Below, piece by piece: positions 5,528-10,190 of a DNA stretch of 10,190 nucleotides. Under the pieces are notes generated by a model. That model did not search any database. It had not been told where the DNA came from and worked only from the letters and a program-made list of their open reading frames with translations. Both the position numbers and the translations under genes were made by a program. This DNA is from Candidatus Woesearchaeota archaeon (GTDB taxonomy: Archaea; Nanobdellota; Nanobdellia; Woesearchaeales; JAHWIC01): assembly GCA_019322805.1 (NCBI GenBank), contig JAHWIC010000038.1, forward strand, positions 1 to 10,190. The letters are read 5' to 3'. Position 1 is the stretch's first letter. Every line of letters begins with the position of its first letter.

Positions 5528-7135
5528 ATGTTTGACCAACTTATTGCAATTATCCAAAAGAATCTCAAGTTAGTAATGAGGTCTAAAAGCTCTGCTTTAC
5601 TTATTATCCTTGCGCCTCTATTAATCATACTTTTGATAGGCGCATCGTTTAACAGCTCTAATCTATATGGTCTTAAGATTGGAGCTTATTCAGAGACTTA
5701 CACCAATATCTCAGATTCTTTGGTGCGCAGATTGATTGATAAGGAATTTGATGTGACAAAAACCGAATCCAGTGAAATTTGTATCAATGGGGTAAAGGAA
5801 GGTAATTTTCATGTTTGTGCAATATTCCCCGAAGGGCTGGATGTCAATAACGAGACCACAATAAACTTCTGGGTTGATTATTCCAAAATCAATTTAGTAT
5901 ATCTAATCCTCAACAGCATCTCCGAGGGGGTGTCATCAGAATCTTCTGAATTAAGTACTGGCTTGGTAAATGTACTCCTGGATGAATTGAACAAAACAGA
6001 AAACGAGTTAACTCTGGAAGAGAAATATATCTCAAGCCTATCAATTAAAAACAATGAAAACCATGAGGTTACAAGACACATTCTGAATGATATCGCCTCC
6101 TTTGATACAAGAGTAGGGAAGGGAAGTTACAGATGGGATGCTCCTTCGAGCAAAGATTTGGAATCCAAGTTAGCAGAACTAGGAGAGGTTATTAATGATT
6201 CTGAAGCTGGTTCAGAATTAAACTCACTTAAAGACGAAGTTGATTCGTATAAAAAAAGAATAAAGATACGTTTAGATAATACAAAATCCGAACTAGAGCT
6301 GTATGAGAACCGGGTAGACCATAAAGTTGAAGAGACAAAGGACTTACTGGATGGAATGAATGTTGGGTTATTGGTGGTCCAACAAGGTTTAGCCGGTGAT
6401 TCAGAAGATATTTTGTCTATCAATAAGTCCACCAATCTTATTTTAGAAGGCATTTCCAGTATCCAATTACGGCAGGCTGAAAGGATTGCAAACCCAATCA
6501 CCTTGTCCATTAACCCGGTTTCATCAAAAAGTTCGCATTTGAATAGTATGCTGCCTGCATTGATTATCTTATTCGTCATGTTTGTCGGAATCTTGATGTC
6601 TTCAACCATTGTTACTAGAGAAAAGAAATCTAAAGCGCATTTTAGGAATGTTATTGCCCCAATTAATAGTCTACTAATGGTTGCTGGGGATTATTTCACC
6701 AGCCTCTTTGTAGCATTGGTACAGATTGCTATTATTTTTGCAGTTACTTCCTTTTTCTTTAAAGGTATTTTTTCCATAGGCGTATTAATTACTGTATTGC
6801 TGGCATCAACCCTGTTTATTTTGCTGGGTTTTATTATTGGCCATGTTTCCAGGTCAGAGGAAGGGGCTACAATGGCTTCGATATCTGTTGCAAGCTTGTC
6901 ATTATTGTTCTCAGATATTATCCTGCCAATAGAAAGCCTGCCAGTAAGCATAAAGAATATAGTAAAGTTCAACCCATTTGTTCTTGGCGAAGAAAGCTTA
7001 AAGAAATTATTATTATTTAATGTAAAACTTGATTTTATTGCTGATAATGTTTATGCCCTGGTGAGTTTCATTCTTGTATTTATAATAATTATTTTCGTAT
7101 TAAAAAGGGAGGATCTAAAATGGCTGTTTCGGTAA
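5528..7135 (+). CDS. ABC-2 type permease with large extracytoplasmic coiled-coil domain
   Basis: 535 residues. A single N-terminal membrane helix (about 22-39) follows a short cytoplasmic segment. Residues about 40-335 are hydrophilic and should face outside. This block includes a predicted helical/coiled-coil stretch (about 208-275) with heptad-like runs such as LNSLKDEVDSYKKRIKIRLD, and several N-X-S/T sites. Five more membrane helices follow (about 341-361, 385-411, 415-440, 447-467, 508-525), with the cytoplasmic loop TREKKSKAHFRNVIAPINSL between the first two, the usual ABC-2 permease arrangement. The layout resembles YhgE/NatB-like exporters. It pairs with the upstream ATPase. The exported substrate is unknown; the large external domain suggests a lipid, peptide or surface-associated molecule, which is inference. 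Confidence 0.88.
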   Translation: MFDQLIAIIQKNLKLVMRSKSSALLIILAPLLIILLIGASFNSSNLYGLKIGAYSETYTNISDSLVRRLIDKEFDVTKTESSEICINGVKEGNFHVCAIFPEGLDVNNETTINFWVDYSKINLVYLILNSISEGVSSESSELSTGLVNVLLDELNKTENELTLEEKYISSLSIKNNENHEVTRHILNDIASFDTRVGKGSYRWDAPSSKDLESKLAELGEVINDSEAGSELNSLKDEVDSYKKRIKIRLDNTKSELELYENRVDHKVEETKDLLDGMNVGLLVVQQGLAGDSEDILSINKSTNLILEGISSIQLRQAERIANPITLSINPVSSKSSHLNSMLPALIILFVMFVGILMSSTIVTREKKSKAHFRNVIAPINSLLMVAGDYFTSLFVALVQIAIIFAVTSFFFKGIFSIGVLITVLLASTLFILLGFIIGHVSRSEEGATMASISVASLSLLFSDIILPIESLPVSIKNIVKFNPFVLGEESLKKLLLFNVKLDFIADNVYALVSFILVFIIIIFVLKREDLKWLFR

Positions 7136-7159
7136 TAGGTAGTAAAATAAGGGGCTATC

Positions 7160-7164
7160 GGAGG
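7160..7164 (+). promoter_or_regulatory. Shine-Dalgarno site supporting the 37-residue gene
   Basis: GGAGG lies 5 nt before ATG 7170. A consensus site at the right distance is the main reason for accepting so short a gene. Confidence 0.75.
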
Positions 7165-7169
7165 ATAAT

Positions 7170-7283
7170 ATGAGAAAATGCCCTAGATGCGGCAATCCAA
7201 AGCTTGGATCCATTGAAGTACTTGATTATGGACAAGTGCATCTTATATTTTACTGTGAAGATTGTGGGATGATGTTTAATTAA
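7170..7283 (+). CDS. 37-residue zinc-ribbon protein
   Basis: A very short gene reading MRKCPRCGNPKLGSIEVLDY and ending in YCEDCGMMFN. Cys4/Cys7 and Cys29/Cys32 form two CxxC knuckles typical of a zinc ribbon, and the spacing between them fits a small beta-hairpin. The gene starts 34 bp after the permease stop, carries a consensus ribosome binding site and ends inside a terminator-like repeat, so it is probably the last gene of the exporter operon. Free-standing mini zinc ribbons of this kind are common in archaea and usually lack assigned functions; nucleic-acid or protein binding is possible. Link to transport is by position only. Confidence 0.8.
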   Translation: MRKCPRCGNPKLGSIEVLDYGQVHLIFYCEDCGMMFN

Positions 7284-7318
7284 AGATATCTTAAGATATC
7301 TTTTTTAAAGATATCTTT
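7282..7318. terminator. Bidirectional terminator of three AAGATATCTT copies
   Basis: AAGATATCTT occurs at 7283-7292, 7293-7302 and 7308-7317. The first two abut to form a perfect 22-bp palindrome (7282-7303) followed by a T-run (7301-7306). The stop codon of the zinc-ribbon gene (7281-7283) enters the first copy, and the third copy encodes the last residues of the minus-strand surface protein, whose stop is at 7305-7307. The same structure can serve both convergent operons. Confidence 0.65.
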
Positions 7319-8492
7319 TATATCTATTCCTTCTTCCATATAAGTAAGAAAAGACTAATATCAGGACTATAACCAAAATGAGTGACCACATAATCTGTAG
7401 CGGTACAATCTCAGGTTCTTCAACAGGTTCTGGTTCTTCTATCATAGGCGCCTCTTCAATAAGGACAATAGATACCTCTGCATTGCCGTCAGTTATTGCA
7501 TCCAGAATAAACATAACATCTAATTTACCGTCATTGTTTATGTCTATCCTTTTACTTTCTCCAAGACCCAGAGCAAAGCTTGCAGAGATCGAGGGTATAG
7601 TGATATCAACAGACGCATCATCAACTTTATCCAGATTTATTTCATAGGATGTACCTTGGTATAAGAATTCAATCTTATCTTCCCCAGCCATAAGATTGGT
7701 GTATTTTTTGTCTGGCTCAATCAGACCAATATCAATTAAGGAAGGTTCTTTTTCAGCAGGAAGTTCTTCTTCAGGCTCTGGCTCCTCAGGTTCGATGTAG
7801 GTACATGTTTGTTCTTCTACTGGCTTGTTTGTTGTTGTTCCGCAGTTATTTGCATCAGTACAAATTCTTGTTTGTATTCCTTCCTTTGAACATCCAGTCC
7901 AATAGGTGCATGACCATGATTCAGAGCAACTTGTTCCTCCTCCCCCGCCACCTCCTGATGGGCTTGTAGTGGTTCCACAATCAGCAGAGCAAGAAGATGC
8001 TGATTCGCCAGTGTCGCAGTGACCATCCCCGCAGTAGGTTGAAGCACTTCTGCATATACTATGAACGCAATAACCTCCTGCGCATCCAGCATTACTGTTA
8101 TACGTTGTTGGAAGAGTATAACCAGAATAAGTAGGACATGCCTGGCCATTTGCTGTGTAGTTCGCTGTCAGATTAAAAGCAGGGTGTTGAAATCCAACAG
8201 ACCATGTTTGGGCAGCTTGGGTAACATTATTCCCATATATCCTAAATGAAACACTGTCACCGACATTGCCTTCAACATGAATAAGGTAATAACCACTGCT
8301 CTGGACAGCACCAACAGTGGTTGTTCCTGCAATAGAATTGCTTATGTAAGCATCGACAATGACTCCATCAGAAGCAGTTGAACCATTTAGAGCAACATAA
8401 CCGTACCAACTTGCAGGCACTGCATAAGCTAATGGGATTATGAATATGAAAATTGGCAAATAAACTAGCAATTTCCTCATTTTTAAAACCAT
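7305..8492 (-). CDS. Secreted, membrane-anchored Cys-rich surface protein
   Basis: 395 residues if read from ATG 8492, or 391 from ATG 8480, which gives the more typical signal peptide. Signal sequence to about residue 24 (LLVYLPIFIFIIPLAYA, cleavage before VPASW). Residues 26-112 look like an all-beta, carboxypeptidase-regulatory-like domain. Next come a Cys-rich module with CGDGHCDTGES (154-164), a seven-glycine linker (180-186), a thrombospondin-1-like module (189-230) with SCSESWSCTYWTGC and IQTRICTDANNC, and a Pro/Glu-rich stretch (232-250). A beta domain (252-347) contains DINNDGKLD (317-325), an EF-hand-like Ca2+-binding pattern. A second Pro/Glu stretch leads to the C-terminal membrane helix (367-385) and a basic tail. 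Cell-surface display or adhesion is inferred. It lies 20 bp downstream of the Ig-repeat protein, presumably in one operon. Confidence 0.85.
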   Translation of the reverse strand: MVLKMRKLLVYLPIFIFIIPLAYAVPASWYGYVALNGSTASDGVIVDAYISNSIAGTTTVGAVQSSGYYLIHVEGNVGDSVSFRIYGNNVTQAAQTWSVGFQHPAFNLTANYTANGQACPTYSGYTLPTTYNSNAGCAGGYCVHSICRSASTYCGDGHCDTGESASSCSADCGTTTSPSGGGGGGGTSCSESWSCTYWTGCSKEGIQTRICTDANNCGTTTNKPVEEQTCTYIEPEEPEPEEELPAEKEPSLIDIGLIEPDKKYTNLMAGEDKIEFLYQGTSYEINLDKVDDASVDITIPSISASFALGLGESKRIDINNDGKLDVMFILDAITDGNAEVSIVLIEEAPMIEEPEPVEEPEIVPLQIMWSLILVIVLILVFSYLYGRRNRYKRYL

Positions 8493-8512
8493 TCCCCACT
8501 ATAAACTAAAAA

Positions 8513-10190
8513 TTATATCTGGAATCTTGTCTTTATGGTTACTGTTGAAGTATTCAACCTAAGCCAATAAGGTTTATCATTTGTATTGTTAACATATTTC
8601 AAATCACTGCCTGCCCATCCTGTTGCTGGAGAATAGCCAGCCCAATCTGAGCCATTGTAATAATATACATCTGTGTAAGGGTTGCTATGTAAGAACCTAT
8701 CATTACTTAGCATTACAGAGATATTAAAGTCAGTGTAACCCATTGTCTGCATTATTGACTTGGAAGGCAGCCATAAAGTATCCCATATTGGGTATAGCCA
8801 TTGTGTATAGTTATGATTGCCATCTGTATCAAGCACAAATGATACGAAAGATGAAACGGTCATGAGGTTTCCCGAGGTGTCATTACATCTTATATAATAT
8901 ACATAATCTCCCACAAGATCACTATCATTAAGGGCAGAAGTGAATGTATAATTGTGTGTTGTTCCTGTTCCATTCATTGAATAGGACATACTTGCATAAG
9001 CAACGTCTGATGTATCGAATTTGCATGATGCTGCTTCACTTGTATTCACATAAAGAATAGGCGTCGAATCTGTAATTAATCCTGATGGGGCTGTTCCTGT
9101 TAGTGAAGGTGCAGTTGTGTCTGCTCCTGTGTTAATGGTGAAGGTGATTATGGCTGATGTTGTCATTAGGTTTCCTAAGGTGTCATTACATCTTATATAG
9201 TATGTGTAGTCTGTATTATCGCTCAGACCAGACATTGTGTAATTATGAGTTGTAGCAGTTCCTTGCATGGTGTAGGTCATTGAAGCGTATTGTTTGTCTG
9301 CTACGTCAAATCTACATACTGCGTTTTCGTTTGTGGTAACGTTAAGCACTTGAGTTGTGCTTGTGACTGTTCCGTTAGGAGCAGTGAAGGTTACTGTAGG
9401 AGGTGTTGTGTCTGAAGAGCTATAACTTGCCACTGCTTGCATGGTTGCTGCTATACTATTGCCTGCCAAATCTTTAATTGCTCCTGCTACAAGACTCAGA
9501 TTACGTGGTGATGAAAAACCACTAATTGACGAATGCTGGGCATTTGTTGTTGTTATCGTTATACTTGTTGAATTAGAAGTACTTGCTGTTGCTCCTGTTA
9601 ATACTACACTACTACTTCTATCTGAATTTGTTACGTTTATCTTTGAGAGGTCTATACTTCCTGCGTCTGTTGTCTCATTGAATGTCATGGTTAATATCTG
9701 CGTTGCTTCAACATATGTCCAGTTTACAAGCCCAGGAGCTGTTTTATCAACTGTTAAAGTATAATTAGTCCCATTGAATGCTGAGCGTCCTGCTGAATCA
9801 TTGCACCAGACATTCCATATATATACCCCTTCTGATAAGCTTATTACTTCGCTGTCTTGTGTTGCTGTTGTTGGTGAGCTGTTTGTGGCATTTGCAGTCC
9901 AAGAGCCTGAAAAGTTTCCGTATATAATGCATGCGCCTAGGTTTGTGTCTGTCGGAGTGTACTGGAATGTTACTGAGTCATTTAGTATAGCATTATTTGT
10001 AGGCGCATTTAATGAGACTGTTGGGTTTGTAGTATCAACATTTATGGTGTAGTTCGTTGCATTGAATGCTGTGTTTCCTGCACTGTCATTGCACCATACA
10101 TTCCAGACAAATGAGCCGTCTGACAGGCTTATTACTTCGCTGTCTTGTGTTGCTGTTGTTGGTGAGCTGTTTGTGGCATTTGCAGCCCAT
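8513..10190 (-). CDS. Repetitive Ig-like surface/adhesin-like protein (5' end outside window)
   Basis: An open frame from the right edge (codons in phase from 10189) to the stop at 8513: 558 visible residues with no stop and no in-frame start before 9688, so the N-terminus is missing. Successive Ig-like units are visible. Two copies of a 96-residue unit (around WNVWCNDSAG) lie between 9750 and 10190. An SbsA/Big_5-type domain (about 9690-9430) starts with MTFNETTDAGSIDLSKINVT and ends with IKDLAGNSIAA. Two copies of a roughly 101-residue unit (about 9406-8827) share YASM, TTHNYT and YYIRCND. A distinct Trp/Tyr-rich C-terminal domain follows (about 8820-8516). N-X-S/T sites are abundant, suggesting N-glycosylation. 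No C-terminal membrane helix is present, so any anchor is N-terminal or supplied by the adjacent anchored protein. Extracellular adhesion is inferred. Confidence 0.85.
   Translation of the reverse strand, partial: WAANATNSSPTTATQDSEVISLSDGSFVWNVWCNDSAGNTAFNATNYTINVDTTNPTVSLNAPTNNAILNDSVTFQYTPTDTNLGACIIYGNFSGSWTANATNSSPTTATQDSEVISLSEGVYIWNVWCNDSAGRSAFNGTNYTLTVDKTAPGLVNWTYVEATQILTMTFNETTDAGSIDLSKINVTNSDRSSSVVLTGATASTSNSTSITITTTNAQHSSISGFSSPRNLSLVAGAIKDLAGNSIAATMQAVASYSSSDTTPPTVTFTAPNGTVTSTTQVLNVTTNENAVCRFDVADKQYASMTYTMQGTATTHNYTMSGLSDNTDYTYYIRCNDTLGNLMTTSAIITFTINTGADTTAPSLTGTAPSGLITDSTPILYVNTSEAASCKFDTSDVAYASMSYSMNGTGTTHNYTFTSALNDSDLVGDYVYYIRCNDTSGNLMTVSSFVSFVLDTDGNHNYTQWLYPIWDTLWLPSKSIMQTMGYTDFNISVMLSNDRFLHSNPYTDVYYYNGSDWAGYSPATGWAGSDLKYVNNTNDKPYWLRLNTSTVTIKTRFQI
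8875..9199 (-). repeat. Second Ig-like coding repeat, 303-bp period
   Basis: Equivalent segments around 8827-9118 and 9131-9406 encode similar 101-residue units. A 22-bp identical stretch occurs at 8875-8896 and 9178-9199, encoding the YYIRCND-region strand. These copies are more diverged than the 96-codon repeats upstream. Confidence 0.75.
9839..10185 (-). repeat. Ig-like coding repeat with 59-bp identical core
   Basis: A 59-bp stretch at 9839-9897 recurs without a mismatch at 10127-10185. The offset is 288 bp, exactly 96 codons. Flanking sequence is similar but diverged, while this core is identical, pointing to recent duplication or gene conversion. Confidence 0.9.

Noticed and set aside
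8513..9688. Complete gene starting at ATG 9688
   Set aside because: The same frame is open without stops to the right edge and encodes further Ig-like units, so this ATG is an internal Met.

Overview
This AT-rich window looks archaeal. Genes are preceded by TATA-like boxes and Shine-Dalgarno motifs of the GGAGGTGAT type. Lrp- and TrmB-type regulators occur together, arginine is mostly AGA/AGG, and oligo-T tracts follow genes. The cysteine-rich, Pro/Glu-linked surface protein and the small winged-helix protein coupled to an ABC ATPase resemble proteins I know from DPANN archaea (Woesearchaeota/Pacearchaeota-like). That lineage call is inference; no rRNA or other taxonomic marker is visible.

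Layout. (1) 1-430: no protein gene, but a dense run of perfect hairpins ending in a hairpin plus T-tracts. This is a candidate plus-strand structured RNA of unknown family. It includes two tandem hairpins whose stems differ by compensating base pairs. (2) 431-2392: a complete membrane-bound pyrophosphatase (hppA) with its own promoter and a strong ribosome binding site. Its residues indicate the K+-dependent class and suggest Na+ pumping. (3) 2430-3020, minus: an Lrp/AsnC-like regulator convergent with hppA, with a palindrome beside its promoter. (4) 3243-4346, minus: a TrmB-family regulator followed by a small, highly charged protein, probably one operon. (5) 4626-7283, plus: an operon divergent from trmB. 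It holds a 65-residue winged-helix regulator, an ABC ATPase overlapping it by ATGA, an ABC-2 permease with a very large extracytoplasmic coiled-coil domain, and a 37-residue zinc-ribbon protein. (6) 7305-10190, minus: two secreted or surface proteins. The upstream one is a repetitive Ig-like, adhesin-like protein running off the right edge. The downstream one has a signal peptide, Cys-rich modules and a C-terminal membrane anchor.

How the parts fit: the two right-hand operons converge on a shared terminator made of three copies of AAGATATCTT, into which both stop codons are set. The trmB/ABC intergenic region holds several inverted repeats, two of them directly before the ribosome binding site of the winged-helix gene, which suggests autoregulation of an exporter operon. 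The pyrophosphatase would supply ion-motive force from PPi. The most novel-looking items are the multi-hairpin RNA at the left edge and the exporter/regulator cluster. Functions beyond family level are inference.
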